64,000 nucleotides of DNA from Hymenobacter monticola (GTDB lineage: Bacteria > Bacteroidota > Bacteroidia > Cytophagales > Hymenobacteraceae): positions 3,100,001 to 3,164,000 of the forward strand of contig NZ_CP094534.1 of assembly GCF_022811645.1 (NCBI RefSeq), in the 5' to 3' direction. The translations under genes were made by a program, and so were the position numbers. Positions 24,289 to 33,069 of this stretch are shown piece by piece (the stretch's first letter is position 1; the number at the start of each line of letters is the position of its first letter). Below the pieces are notes generated by a model that was not told the DNA's origin, made no database searches, and worked only from the letters and a program-made list of their open reading frames with translations.

Positions 24289-24401
24289 ACCCGCAAGCCG
24301 GGGAAAAGTGCCGCTGGAAAATTCGAATCTTTTGGCTATGCAGGGGGCCCGGCGTCCCGGCTTTCGTACTTTCGCGGCTTAGCTTTTTTTGTTCCTTCCG
24401 C

Positions 24402-25799
24402 TTGGCTTCCGATACGCTTCTTCCGCCATCTGCTGCGCCGCAACGCGTCCACCTCATCGCCGTGGGCGGCAGCATCATGCACAACCTGGCCCTGGCCTTG
24501 CACCGCCAGGGCGCCCGCGTGACGGGCTCCGACGACGAAATTTTTGAGCCCGCCCGCGGCCGCCTCGCCGCCGCCGGCCTGCTGCCCGCCCAGGAAGGCT
24601 GGGACGCCGCGAGCATCACCCCCGACCTCGACGCCGTGATTGTGGGCATGCACGCCCGCCCCGATAACCCCGAGCTGCTGCGCGCCCAGGAGCTGGGCTT
24701 GAAGGTGTATTCCTTCCCCGAGTACATCTACGAGGCCAGCCGCGACAAGCAGCGCATCGTCATCGGCGGTTCGCACGGCAAAACCAGCATCACGGCCTGC
24801 ATTCTGCACGTGCTGCGCTACCACGGCCGGCAGTTCGACTACGCCGTGGGCGCCCAACTGGCTGGTTTCGATTTGATGGTGCAGCTGACGGACGCGCCCA
24901 TCATCATCATTGAGGGCGACGAATACCTGTCGTCGCCGGTAGACCGGCGGCCCAAGTTTCACCTCTACCAGCACCACATCGGCGTGATTTCGGGCATCAG
25001 CTGGGACCACATCAACGTGTTTCCGACCGAGGAAATCTACCGCGAGCAGTTCCGCATCTTCGCCGACATGACGCCCAAGGCCGGCGTGCTCATCTACGAC
25101 CGCGACGACGAGCAGGTGCAGCTGGTGAGCGTGCCCACCAACCCCGACGTGACCTACATCGGCTACGGCCCGCACGAGCACGTCATTCGCAACGGCAAGA
25201 CCTTCCTCATCAACAAGAAGGACGAGGAAGTGCCCATTCAGGTGTTTGGCGAGCACAACCTGCGCAACATCTCGGCCGCCAAGGAGGTGTGCAAGCAGCT
25301 GGGCATCAAAGGCAAGGATTTCTTCAAGGCGGTGGCTTCGTTCCCCGGTGCCGCGCGGCGCCTAGAGCTGGTGAAGGAAGGTGCTACTTCGGTAGTGTAC
25401 AAGGACTTCGCCCACGCGCCCAGCAAGCTCAAAGCCACCGCCACAGCCCTGAAGCGGCAGTTTCCGCAACGCCGCCTGGTGGCTTGCCTGGAGCTGCACA
25501 CTTTCAGCAGCCTCAACCCGGCTTTCCTGCCGCAGTACGCGCACTGCTTTGATGCGCCCGACGTGGCCGTGGTGTACTTCAACCCCCACGTGCTGGAGCA
25601 CAAGCGCCTGCCGCCGCTGGCCGCCGCCACCGTGGCCGAGGCCTTCCAGCGCCCCGACATCCGGGTGATTACCGACAGCGCCGAACTGGCCGCCTTCCTG
25701 CGCGCCCAGAGCTGGCACGATGCCAACCTGCTGCTCATGTCGTCGGGCACGTTCGATGGACTGGACCTGACGGCGCTGGCCGCTGAAATCACCGGTTGA
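24402..25799 (+). CDS. mpl: UDP-N-acetylmuramate:L-alanyl-gamma-D-glutamyl-meso-diaminopimelate ligase
   Basis: 465 residues from TTG 24402; no in-frame ATG precedes the conserved VHLIAVGGSIMHNLA. Mpl joins recycled murein tripeptide to UDP-MurNAc. The ATP site is GGSHGKTSITA near residue 125, the Mur ligase middle domain has EGDEYLSSPVDRRPKF and GISWDHINVFPT, and the C-terminal domain has GAARRLELV and DFAHAPSKL. These marks separate Mpl from MurC. It is divergent from dnaB and followed after 2 bases by an alpha/beta hydrolase gene. Confidence 0.93.
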   Translation: MASDTLLPPSAAPQRVHLIAVGGSIMHNLALALHRQGARVTGSDDEIFEPARGRLAAAGLLPAQEGWDAASITPDLDAVIVGMHARPDNPELLRAQELGLKVYSFPEYIYEASRDKQRIVIGGSHGKTSITACILHVLRYHGRQFDYAVGAQLAGFDLMVQLTDAPIIIIEGDEYLSSPVDRRPKFHLYQHHIGVISGISWDHINVFPTEEIYREQFRIFADMTPKAGVLIYDRDDEQVQLVSVPTNPDVTYIGYGPHEHVIRNGKTFLINKKDEEVPIQVFGEHNLRNISAAKEVCKQLGIKGKDFFKAVASFPGAARRLELVKEGATSVVYKDFAHAPSKLKATATALKRQFPQRRLVACLELHTFSSLNPAFLPQYAHCFDAPDVAVVYFNPHVLEHKRLPPLAAATVAEAFQRPDIRVITDSAELAAFLRAQSWHDANLLLMSSGTFDGLDLTALAAEITG

Positions 25800-25801
25800 G
25801 C

Positions 25802-26503
25802 ATGAAACCAACGCTGTTGTTGCTGCATGGTGCCCTGGGTAGCCCCACGACTCTGGAGCCATTAGCAGAGCTGCTGGTGGCCGATTTCACGGTCAAAACC
25901 TTCGCCTTTGCCGGCCACGCCGGACGTGAGGTGAATCCGGAAACGTTCACGCTGCCGCATTTTGCAGAGGAAGTTCTGGCGTTTCTCAAAACCCACGAAA
26001 CCGCCCCGGCGCACGTGTTTGGCTACAGCATGGGCGGCTACGCGGCGCTGCTGGCGGCCCGGCAGCAGCCGGCGCTGTTTGCCAGCATCACCACGCTGGG
26101 CACCAAGCTGGACTGGTCGCCGGAAAGCGCGGCGGCTGAAACCCGCTTCCTCGACCCCGAGAAGATGCAAGCCAAAGTGCCCGCCTTTGCCGAGCAGCTG
26201 CGCCAGCGCCACGCGCCCGCCGACTGGGCCGCTGTGGTGCGCGCCACCGCCAGCATGATGCTTGCGGCCGGGGCCAACCCACCACTGGCTGCGGCTGATT
26301 TTGCGGCACTGCAAGTGCCCGTGCAGGTGCTCATGGGCGACGGCGACCTGACCCCCGAAAGGGGAGACGCCAGCCGCCTGCTGGCCGGGCAGTTGCCCCA
26401 AATGCAATACGCGGTGCTGCCCAACACGCCGCACCCCATCGAACGAGTCGACATTCCAGATTTAGCAAAAAGGATTAAGGCTTTTGCTTTGGCACATTCT
26501 TGA
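25802..26503 (+). CDS. Alpha/beta fold hydrolase
   Basis: 233 residues from ATG 25802, two bases after the mpl stop. The oxyanion motif is LLLHGALGS, the nucleophile is Ser in FGYSMGGYAALL near residue 90, the acid Asp is in MGDGDLTPER, and His is in NTPHPIERV near the end, so the triad is complete. It resembles the MenH and 2-succinyl-type or general carboxylesterase group. It likely shares the mpl transcript and ends at a strong terminator. The substrate is unknown. Confidence 0.88.
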   Translation: MKPTLLLLHGALGSPTTLEPLAELLVADFTVKTFAFAGHAGREVNPETFTLPHFAEEVLAFLKTHETAPAHVFGYSMGGYAALLAARQQPALFASITTLGTKLDWSPESAAAETRFLDPEKMQAKVPAFAEQLRQRHAPADWAAVVRATASMMLAAGANPPLAAADFAALQVPVQVLMGDGDLTPERGDASRLLAGQLPQMQYAVLPNTPHPIERVDIPDLAKRIKAFALAHS

Positions 26504-26512
26504 AAGTGAATG

Positions 26513-26542
26513 AAAAAAGCCCGCTACTCAGCGGGCTTTTTT
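26513..26542. terminator. Bidirectional Rho-independent terminator
   Basis: AAAAAAGCCCGC pairs with GCGGGCTTTTTT around TACTCA. It ends the mpl operon and also the convergent small-protein gene, whose stop codon is in the loop. Confidence 0.9.
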
Positions 26543-26640
26543 GGTGTTTTGGAAGCTTGAATCCGCGGCCGGTCGGTGGTGATGAGGACGGCCAAAGCGG
26601 TGAGGGCGGCGCGGAGCAGCCATTTGCCGGTGGTGCTCAT
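26524..26640 (-). CDS. 38-residue membrane-type small protein, coupled to the upstream gene
   Basis: ATG 26640 overlaps the TGA of the upstream lipoprotein gene in an ATGA arrangement. The peptide begins MSTTGKWLLRAALTALAV, then LITTDRPRIQASK, and ends KPAE. One hydrophobic helix (about residues 7-21) is preceded by Lys and Arg, so a membrane or exported micro-protein is possible. The stop lies within the terminator loop. Only start overlap and composition support it. Confidence 0.4.
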   Translation of the reverse strand: MSTTGKWLLRAALTALAVLITTDRPRIQASKTPKKPAE

Positions 26641-27194
26641 TTGTTGGCGAACAGTTCGTTGTTGGGTTCTACTTTCAGGTCGCAATGGCTGCCGGGGTAG
26701 CTTTCGGTGCAGCTGGTGCCCACGATGCGGCCGTTCTCGAAGTTGAAGTAACAGGCCGGGCAGCCCACGCTGGTGAGGGTATAGCGCTCGGCCGCCGGGC
26801 GGAGGTAATAGGTGTTGTCGCCGCCGCTGGTGAGAGGCAGGGCCATGGCCCGAAACGTGCCCCCGCGCAAGCCCATGCCAATGAGGTAGTAAGTAACCGG
26901 CGCCCCCTCAATGCCCGGGGCTTTGCGCACCTGAATTTTATCGACCACCGTGCCGTCGTTGAACTGGCGAATAAACGCCCGGGCCATCTCGCTGCGCGGC
27001 GTCTTGTATTCGGTGGTGGTGTCGGTGAAATGCACAATTTGCCGGCTTTCGGGCTTGGCAATCACCTCGCCCTTGATGCGGTTGGGGCTGCCGAATTCGT
27101 TGGTGGCTGTCTTGGTGCTTTCGCACGACATGGCCAGCAGCATCACCAGCAAGCTCAACAAACCCAAACCAAGCAGACGGGGAAGGAATTTCAT
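26637..27194 (-). CDS. Putative lipoprotein of unknown function
   Basis: 185 residues from ATG 27194. The signal ends in LLAMSCEST, a lipobox. The mature part is beta-rich with four cysteines in the last third (VGCPACYFNFENG, GTSCTES, SHCDLKV), which may form disulfide or bind metal; the CPAC pair is notable. I do not recognise a family. The inverted repeat at 27201-27266 separates it from the M48 protease gene upstream. Confidence 0.65.
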   Translation of the reverse strand: MKFLPRLLGLGLLSLLVMLLAMSCESTKTATNEFGSPNRIKGEVIAKPESRQIVHFTDTTTEYKTPRSEMARAFIRQFNDGTVVDKIQVRKAPGIEGAPVTYYLIGMGLRGGTFRAMALPLTSGGDNTYYLRPAAERYTLTSVGCPACYFNFENGRIVGTSCTESYPGSHCDLKVEPNNELFANK

Positions 27195-27200
27195 GGGTTA

Positions 27201-27266
27201 GTGATTAGTGGTGAGTGGTTAACAATTAGTGATTGATGGTAGCGTTAACCACTCACCGCTAATCAC
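27201..27266. repeat. Inverted repeat built from short tandem units
   Basis: Left arm 27201-27223 (GTGATTAGTGGTGAGTGG then TTAAC) pairs with 27244-27266 with one mismatch. Units like GTGATTAGTG recur inside and beyond the arms. It lies between two genes of the same direction and could act as a processing or termination stem. Confidence 0.7.
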
Positions 27267-27281
27267 TCACCACTAACTGAA

Positions 27282-28079
27282 TTAGCGGGCCGTGTAGTAT
27301 TTGCGGGCCTCGGGCAGCTCGCGCTGAATGTCGGCGATGCGCGTGCCGTTGGAGGGGTGGGTGGAGAGGAACTCGGGCGGCGAGGCTTGGTTTTCGCGGG
27401 CGTCCATGCGCTGCCAGAACGTGATGGCGCCGTCGGGGTTGTAGCCGGCCATAGCCATGAAAATCAAACCCAGGTGGTCGGCTTCCGATTCCTGGTTGCG
27501 GCCGTACCGCAGCAGGCCCAGCTGCGACCCCACGCCAAAGGCTTGCAGGGCCAGCTGCTGGGTAGCCGGCGCGTTGGTAGACAGGGCGGCCGACAAGGCC
27601 TGACCGCCTGCCTGCTGCAGCAGGCCCTGGCTCATGCGTTCGGAGCCGTGCTTGGCCACGGCGTGGGCAATTTCGTGCGCCATCACCACGGCCAGGCCGT
27701 TTTCGTCCTGCGTGATGGGCAGGATGCCGGTGTACACGGCCACCTTGCCGCCGGGCATGCACCACGCGTTTTGCTGCTTGTCGTCCTGGATGACGTTGAA
27801 TTCCCACTGGTAGCCGACCAGCTGGTCGGAAGCGTTTTGCTGGCGGAAATAACTTTCCACGGCGCCTTGGATGCGCTGGCCCACGCGGCGCACCAGAGCC
27901 ACATCCTGTGAGTTGTTCGACAGTGGGCCTTTGGCAATGACTTCGCGGTACTGCTGGGCAGCCAGCGAATTGATTTCGTTGTCGCTCACGAGGCTGAGCT
28001 GGCGGCGGCCCGTGATGGGCACCGTGGAGCAGGCAGCCATAAAAGCGAGGCTGGCCACAAGAGTGAGTTTTTTGAACAT
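27282..28079 (-). CDS. M48 family metalloprotease lipoprotein
   Basis: 265 residues from ATG 28079. The signal ends in AFMAACSTV, a lipobox. The zinc site is HEIAHAVAKHG near residue 140 with the third ligand Glu in ESEADHLGLIFMAMAG near 200. The overall size and the motif STHPSNGTRI near the end match the LoiP/YcaL/BepA-like group of periplasmic proteases that clear misassembled outer membrane proteins. It is the first gene of a possible minus-strand unit. Confidence 0.92.
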   Translation of the reverse strand: MFKKLTLVASLAFMAACSTVPITGRRQLSLVSDNEINSLAAQQYREVIAKGPLSNNSQDVALVRRVGQRIQGAVESYFRQQNASDQLVGYQWEFNVIQDDKQQNAWCMPGGKVAVYTGILPITQDENGLAVVMAHEIAHAVAKHGSERMSQGLLQQAGGQALSAALSTNAPATQQLALQAFGVGSQLGLLRYGRNQESEADHLGLIFMAMAGYNPDGAITFWQRMDARENQASPPEFLSTHPSNGTRIADIQRELPEARKYYTAR

Positions 28080-28267
28080 AGCTAGTAGGGAAATGAAGAA
28101 ACAGCCACGCCACAGGGCGGCGCGCTTGGTTGGCGGCTATACGGCAGGCGGGCGGGTAAATGTTTTTCGGGCGCGCCTGGGCGGCCGAAAAACTGCCCGA
28201 CGGGTTGCCGCAAGCCGGCCGGGGGGCGTAGTTTTGGCTTCCTTCTCCGCCTCCCGAGCCTGCTTCC

Positions 28268-28882
28268 ATGAAAATTATTTGCATCGGCCGCAACTACGCC
28301 GACCACATTGCCGAGCTGCAAAACGAGGTGCCGAGCGCGCCCGTCATCTTCCTCAAGCCCGAAACCGCGCTGCTGCAGCGCGGCCAGCCGTTTTTCCTGC
28401 CCGAGTTTTCGCCAGACATCCACCACGAACTGGAGCTGGTGCTGCGCGTGAGCAAAAACGGCCGCCACATCGAGGAGCAATTCGCCCACACCTACTTCGA
28501 CGCCATCGGCCTGGGCATCGACTTTACGGCCCGAGACCTGCAGAGCGAGCTCAAGAAAAAGGGCCTGCCCTGGGAGCTGGCCAAAGCTTTTGATGGCTCG
28601 GCGCCCATCTCGCCCACGTTCAAGCCGGTGAGCGAGTTTGCCGATTTGGCCAATATCAACTTCCACCTCGACGTGAACGGCGAAACCCGCCAGACCGGCA
28701 ATTCGAGCCTGATGCTGCACCCGTTTGCCAAAATCATCAGCTTCGTGTCGAAATACATCTCGTTGAAAATGGGCGACCTGATTTTCACGGGCACCCCTGC
28801 CGGCGTGGCCGCCGTAAAGCTGGGCGACCAGCTGACCGGTTACCTGGAAGGGGAGAAGCTGCTGGAGCTAGCAGTGAAATAG
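28268..28882 (+). CDS. Fumarylacetoacetate hydrolase (FAH) family protein
   Basis: 204 residues from ATG 28268, the short version of the family (YcgM type). Metal ligands are in HHELELVLRV near residue 55 and GLGIDFTARDLQSELK near 80, and the C-terminal GDLIFTGTPAGVA is diagnostic. Family reactions include hydrolysis of acylpyruvates and decarboxylation of oxaloacetate; which one applies is not clear. It is divergent from the M48 gene. Confidence 0.92.
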   Translation: MKIICIGRNYADHIAELQNEVPSAPVIFLKPETALLQRGQPFFLPEFSPDIHHELELVLRVSKNGRHIEEQFAHTYFDAIGLGIDFTARDLQSELKKKGLPWELAKAFDGSAPISPTFKPVSEFADLANINFHLDVNGETRQTGNSSLMLHPFAKIISFVSKYISLKMGDLIFTGTPAGVAAVKLGDQLTGYLEGEKLLELAVK

Positions 28883-28928
28883 GGACAATAATTGAAACAA
28901 CAGAACGTGCATGTGGCGCGGCTGATGG

Positions 28929-29038
28929 AACCTCACCCCCTGACCCCCTCTACGAAAAAGGAGAGGGGGCACCGGACTTGTTCCAAATGGAAATCGTCAG
29001 GCTCCCCTCTGCTGTGGAGAGGGGTCGGGGGTGAGGTT
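28929..29038. repeat. Family A inverted-repeat element, copy 2
   Basis: Outer ends AACCTCACCCCC (28929-28940) and GGGGGTGAGGTT (29027-29038) are exact inverse copies. Each arm contains its own hairpin (CCCTC...GAGGG), and the centre has ATCGTCAGGCTCCCC. It sits 45 bases before the TTG start of the M23 peptidase gene. Confidence 0.85.
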
Positions 29039-29083
29039 TTACCGTGTCAGGCCACATAAACGTTCTTTCTGAATACACCGAAG

Positions 29084-31087
29084 TTGAAGAATAAAGCGAA
29101 GTTGATAATCGGTCTGGCGCTGGCCCTTGCGGCCGGCGCGGCCAGCCGAGTAGGAGGGCAGGAAGCCGACACCGTTGACCGCGACCGCCACACCGTGAGC
29201 GAGCTGCTGCGCGCCGGCCGCCCCTCCGTGACGCCGGGCTACTTTATGTTCCCGATTGCGCCGGGCAAGCCCAATTTCCTAGCCGGGAGCATGGGCGAAT
29301 TGCGGCCCAACCACTTCCACGGCGGGCTCGACATCAAGACCGGCGGCGGGGTAAACCAGCCCGTGTACGCGGCCGCCGACGGCTACGTGTCGCGGCTGAA
29401 ACAGTCGTCGTTTGGCTACGGCAACGTGCTCTACATCACCCACCCGAACGGCACGACTACCGTGTACGGCCACCTGAACGAGTTCAAGGGCGCCTTTGCG
29501 GCGGAGCTGCTGCGGCGGCAGTACGACAAGCAGAGCTACGAGCTGGAAGCCTTTTTTGAGAAGGACAAATACCCAGTGAAGTGCGGCGAGCTGGTGGCGC
29601 TAAGTGGCAACACGGGCGGCTCGGCCGGGCCGCACCTGCACTGGGAGGTGCGCGACGCGCAGGACCGGCAGTACAACCCGCTGCAGTGGGGCGGCTTTCC
29701 GGAAATTCAGGACCATTTGGGGCCGATTTTGCAGGCGTTTGCGCTGGAGCCGCTGGCGATTGAGTCGCGGGTAGAAAAGGTGTTTGCCAAAGCGGTATTT
29801 GTGCCCAAGCTGCAGCCGGCGCCGGGCGCGGGCACCACTTGGGCCGATACCATCAGCGCCTACGGCACGGTGGGGCTGCTGGTGCAGGGCTTCGATAGGT
29901 TCGACAATGCCTGGAACAAGAACGGTATTCAGCGGGTGACGGTGACGGTGAACGGGCAGCCGTTTTACCAGCATAATATTGACGCGATTCCTTTCCCGAC
30001 GGGCACCCGGCAGGTGGGCAACTTCGTCGATTTCCTGTACCAGAACACCCAGGGCCGCACCCTGCAGAAGCTGTGGGTAGACGAGGGCAACGACCTGCAG
30101 ATGTATACCGCCGGCCCCACCAAAGGCCGCCTGAGCGTGGAAGCCGGCAAGGTGTACAACGTCGACATTACGCTGGCCGACTCCTATAACAACCAGGCTC
30201 CCGTGCATCTGGTCATTCGCGGCGAGCAGCCCGCCTACTTCAAAACCCGCTCGGCGGCCGTGAAGAAGCCGGCCCTGCGCTTCGAGGTGACGCGCAACCT
30301 GCTCAAGGCCGTGGCCGCCGACCCCAGCGCCGACTCCGTGGCCGCCAATCTGACGCTGCTGCGCGGCAGCCGCCGCCTCGCAATCAAGCCCAGCTACACG
30401 CAGAACAGCCAGAACGTATACCTCTACGACCTGCGCGCCGGCCTGCCCGATTCCATCCGTTTCGGCTCTATCACGAAGAAATTCGACCGGCAGGTGATGA
30501 TTCCGGCGGGCAAGGAAACCAGCTACGCCACCAACCACCTCAACCTCGTGTTTGGCCCCGAAACCTTGTTTGGCAACCTCTATCTGAGCACCAGCTTCAA
30601 GCCCGAGGCCACCGGCAGCGGCTTCTGGACGGTGGGCTCGCCGCTGCTGCCGCTCTACCACACGGCCGTGCTCACCCTCAAGCCCGCCACCCCGCCCGCC
30701 GACCCACGCCGCACGGCCATCTACTCGGCCACGGCCAACGGCGGCAAGGCGTACCTGGGCGGCGTGTGGGACGACAAGGGCCAGATTACGGCCAACATCC
30801 GCCAGTTTGCTTCCTACCGCATTCTGCGCGACACCACCGCGCCGCGCGGCAGCCTCATTGGGCGCGCCGGCGGGCAGCTGTCCTTCTCGGTGGGCGATGA
30901 CATGTCGGGCCTGGCCAGCTACCGCCTGCTCATCGGCGGCAAGTTCCGGCTGCTGCGCTACGAGCACAAAAAAGCCCTGCTCTTCACCGTGGCTTCGGAT
31001 ACGCTAGGCCCGCGCCTGCACGGCCCCGCCGAGCTGCGCCTCACCGACCAGGCCGGCAACGAGCGGGTGATTCCGCTGAGCTTGTAA
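29084..31087 (+). CDS. M23 family metallopeptidase (LytM-type), secreted
   Basis: 667 residues from TTG 29084; no ATG precedes the peptidase domain. N-region KNKAK and a hydrophobic stretch to about residue 24 suggest export. The LytM domain is at residues 75-200, with NHFHGGLDIKT (His and Asp ligands), ADGYVSRLKQS, and SAGPHLHWEVRD (HxH). After it comes a long beta-rich extension of over 400 residues with Ig-like strands, ending in ELRLTDQAGNERVIPLSL. It likely cuts peptidoglycan cross-links or acts with a partner. Confidence 0.9.
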   Translation: MKNKAKLIIGLALALAAGAASRVGGQEADTVDRDRHTVSELLRAGRPSVTPGYFMFPIAPGKPNFLAGSMGELRPNHFHGGLDIKTGGGVNQPVYAAADGYVSRLKQSSFGYGNVLYITHPNGTTTVYGHLNEFKGAFAAELLRRQYDKQSYELEAFFEKDKYPVKCGELVALSGNTGGSAGPHLHWEVRDAQDRQYNPLQWGGFPEIQDHLGPILQAFALEPLAIESRVEKVFAKAVFVPKLQPAPGAGTTWADTISAYGTVGLLVQGFDRFDNAWNKNGIQRVTVTVNGQPFYQHNIDAIPFPTGTRQVGNFVDFLYQNTQGRTLQKLWVDEGNDLQMYTAGPTKGRLSVEAGKVYNVDITLADSYNNQAPVHLVIRGEQPAYFKTRSAAVKKPALRFEVTRNLLKAVAADPSADSVAANLTLLRGSRRLAIKPSYTQNSQNVYLYDLRAGLPDSIRFGSITKKFDRQVMIPAGKETSYATNHLNLVFGPETLFGNLYLSTSFKPEATGSGFWTVGSPLLPLYHTAVLTLKPATPPADPRRTAIYSATANGGKAYLGGVWDDKGQITANIRQFASYRILRDTTAPRGSLIGRAGGQLSFSVGDDMSGLASYRLLIGGKFRLLRYEHKKALLFTVASDTLGPRLHGPAELRLTDQAGNERVIPLSL

Positions 31088-31105
31088 GTAGGAGCGGAGA
31101 GAACG

Positions 31106-31285
31106 AAACTCCCCTCCTTAGATGAGGAGGGGAAGTTGCCGCGTCAGCGGCAACGGGGGTGGTTGACGTCGTTGAACGATGTTTGAACGACTCGCGCCTG
31201 TTTGGTTCTGCCACCGTTCAATGCCCACAACCACCCCCGTTTGCGCTTCGCGCAAACATCCCCTCCTTGGTAAGGAGGGGAGTTT
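31106..31285. mobile_element. Family B inverted-repeat element without a gene
   Basis: Left arm 31106-31177 starts AAACTCCCCTCCTT and ends CGTTGAAC; the right arm 31216-31285 is the inverse copy (GTTCAATGCCC to GGGGAGTTT). Each arm holds its own GC-rich hairpin (GTTGCCGC/GCGGCAAC on the left, GTTTGCGC/GCGCAAAC on the right). Only 38 bases lie between arms. The same arms enclose a DUF559 gene at 34588-35119, so this is probably its non-autonomous relative. Confidence 0.8.
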
Positions 31286-31356
31286 ATCGTTCTTTATAAC
31301 CCCATAACCCCATAACCCCTAAACTCCCACCCTTCCACCCTCATACCCTAATCAAC

Positions 31357-31803
31357 ATGCTCCTCGAACCCGGCCAGCCCGCCCCCGATTTCACCGCCCA
31401 GGACCAGGACGGCAACACCGTCAGCCTGCACGACTTCCGCGGCCAGAAAGTGGCCCTCTATTTCTACCCCAAAGACGACACGCCCGGCTGCACCGCTCAG
31501 GCCTGCAACCTGCGCGACCACCAGGAGGAGCTAAAGGCCGGCAACATTCAAGTCATTGGCGTGAGCATCGATGGCGAGGCCGCTCACAAGAAGTTCGCCC
31601 TGAAATACGACCTGCCGTTTCCGCTGCTGGTTGACACCGAAAAGCAGATTGTGCAGGCGTACGGCGTGTGGCAGGAGAAAAAGAACTACGGCAAAACCTA
31701 TATGGGCACCGTCCGCACCACGTTTTTGATTGACGAAAACGGCTTGGTTGAGAAGGTGATTAAGAAAGTGGATACCAAAGAGCACGCCGCGCAGCTGCTG
31801 TAG
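31357..31803 (+). CDS. bcp: Thioredoxin-dependent thiol peroxidase (Bcp/PrxQ)
   Basis: 148 residues from ATG 31357, family length. Peroxidatic Cys is in PKDDTPGCTAQACNLRD near residue 45, with the resolving Cys five residues later, the Bcp/PrxQ arrangement. The C-terminal part (YMGTVRTTFLIDENGLVEKV) is also typical. It reduces hydroperoxides with electrons from thioredoxin. It stands alone between two repeat-rich stretches. Confidence 0.95.
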   Translation: MLLEPGQPAPDFTAQDQDGNTVSLHDFRGQKVALYFYPKDDTPGCTAQACNLRDHQEELKAGNIQVIGVSIDGEAAHKKFALKYDLPFPLLVDTEKQIVQAYGVWQEKKNYGKTYMGTVRTTFLIDENGLVEKVIKKVDTKEHAAQLL

Positions 31804-31840
31804 AAACTGCGGAACTCAGGCAATTGGCTGCAACACGAGC

Positions 31841-32052
31841 GTACGTCGGCCTTCGCTAGGCGGAAATAGGCGTTGTACGTGCGTGCCCTGGCCTCCGCCG
31901 AAGGAGAATGGCCGTGGTACGCGCGTATCAAAAGCATTTTCCTTCGGCGGAGGCCAGGGCACGCGCGTACCATGGGCATCTTCGCATGGAAGCGCCTGTG
32001 GTACGCGCGTAGTGTGCCCGCTACCATCCGGCGAAGGCTGCGGTACGCGCAT
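31841..32052. repeat. Periodic GTACGCGCGT-type repeat array with a large inverted repeat
   Basis: The decamer GTACGCGCGT or a near form starts at 31841, 31875, 31917, 32001 and 32043, with an inverse copy at 31961-31970, at steps of 34 to 44 bases. Between 31875 and 31970 two arms pair (GCCCTGGCCTCCGCCGAAGG with its inverse). It fills most of the 362-base gap between bcp and the transketolase gene. The repeats are too short and the spacers too alike for CRISPR. Confidence 0.65.
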
Positions 32053-32165
32053 TTTAAAGAGTGCTATCGGGACCGTTTGCAATAGGCCGGCCCGGAAAAA
32101 GGCCCTTTGGGCCATTGCCCCGTTCACTACCTTTACCCCCAACGAAACCAACTTCATCCGAAATT

Positions 32166-33053
32166 ATGGCCGATACGACCACCGCCAAAACCGTCGAGCA
32201 ACCCGAAAAATCCAACGAGGAGCTCAAGGAAATAGCCACCCAGGTGCGCCGCGACATTCTCCGCATGGTGCACGCCGTGAACTCGGGCCACCCCGGCGGC
32301 TCACTCGGCATCACCGATTTGCTGGTGGCGCTCTACTTCAAGGTGATGAAGCACCACCCCGAGCCCTTCGACATGAACGGCAAGGACCAGGACCTGTTTT
32401 TCCTCTCCAACGGCCACACCTCGGCCACCATGTACTCCTGCCTGGCGCGCTCCGGCTACTTCCCGGTGAGCGAGCTGGCCACGTTCCGCAAGCTGAACTC
32501 CCGCCTGCAGGGCCACCCCACCACCCACGAGGGCCTGCCGGGCATCCGGGTGGCTTCGGGCTCGCTGGGCCAGGGCCTGAGCGTGGCCTGCGGTGCCGCC
32601 CAGGCTAAAAAGCTGAACGGCGACAAGCAGCGCGTATTCGTGCTGATGGGCGACGGCGAGCTGGAAGAAGGCCAGAACTGGGAGGCCGCCCTGTACGCCG
32701 CCCACCACAAAATCGACAACCTGATTGCCATCGTGGACCGCAACGGCCAACAGATTGACGGCTCGACCGACGAAATCGGTGGCCTCGGCAACCTGCGCGC
32801 CAAGTTCGAAGCCTTCGGCTGGCACGTCTTCGAAGGCGACGGCAACCACTTCGACGCCCTGCTGCCCACCCTCGAAAACTGCGTGGCCGCCGCCGGCAAA
32901 GCCCGCCCCATCATGTACATCATGGACACGAAAATGGGCTTCGGCGTCGACTTCATGATGGACGGCCACAAGTGGCACGGCGTCGCTCCGAACGACAAGC
33001 AGCTGGCCGAAGCCCTCGACCAGCTGAAACTGGGCACCGACGGCGACTACTAG
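32166..33053 (+). CDS. Transketolase, N-terminal (thiamine-binding) subunit
   Basis: 295 residues from ATG 32166. The sequence SGHPGGSLGITDLL, the TPP site GDGELEEGQNWEAALYAAHHKIDNLIAIVDRN (GDG...N), and LQGHPTTHEGLPGI are transketolase marks. It lacks the pyrimidine-binding and C-terminal domains, which are at 35147-36103. The two subunits must join to give an active enzyme of the pentose phosphate pathway. In most relatives the two genes are next to each other; here a VWA gene and a repeat element lie between them. Confidence 0.95.
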   Translation: MADTTTAKTVEQPEKSNEELKEIATQVRRDILRMVHAVNSGHPGGSLGITDLLVALYFKVMKHHPEPFDMNGKDQDLFFLSNGHTSATMYSCLARSGYFPVSELATFRKLNSRLQGHPTTHEGLPGIRVASGSLGQGLSVACGAAQAKKLNGDKQRVFVLMGDGELEEGQNWEAALYAAHHKIDNLIAIVDRNGQQIDGSTDEIGGLGNLRAKFEAFGWHVFEGDGNHFDALLPTLENCVAAAGKARPIMYIMDTKMGFGVDFMMDGHKWHGVAPNDKQLAEALDQLKLGTDGDY

Positions 33054-33069
33054 CATGTGGTACCGCGCG

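Noticed and set aside
31841..32052. CRISPR array
   Set aside because: Repeats are only about 10 bases, one is inverted, spacers pair with each other, and there are no cas genes.
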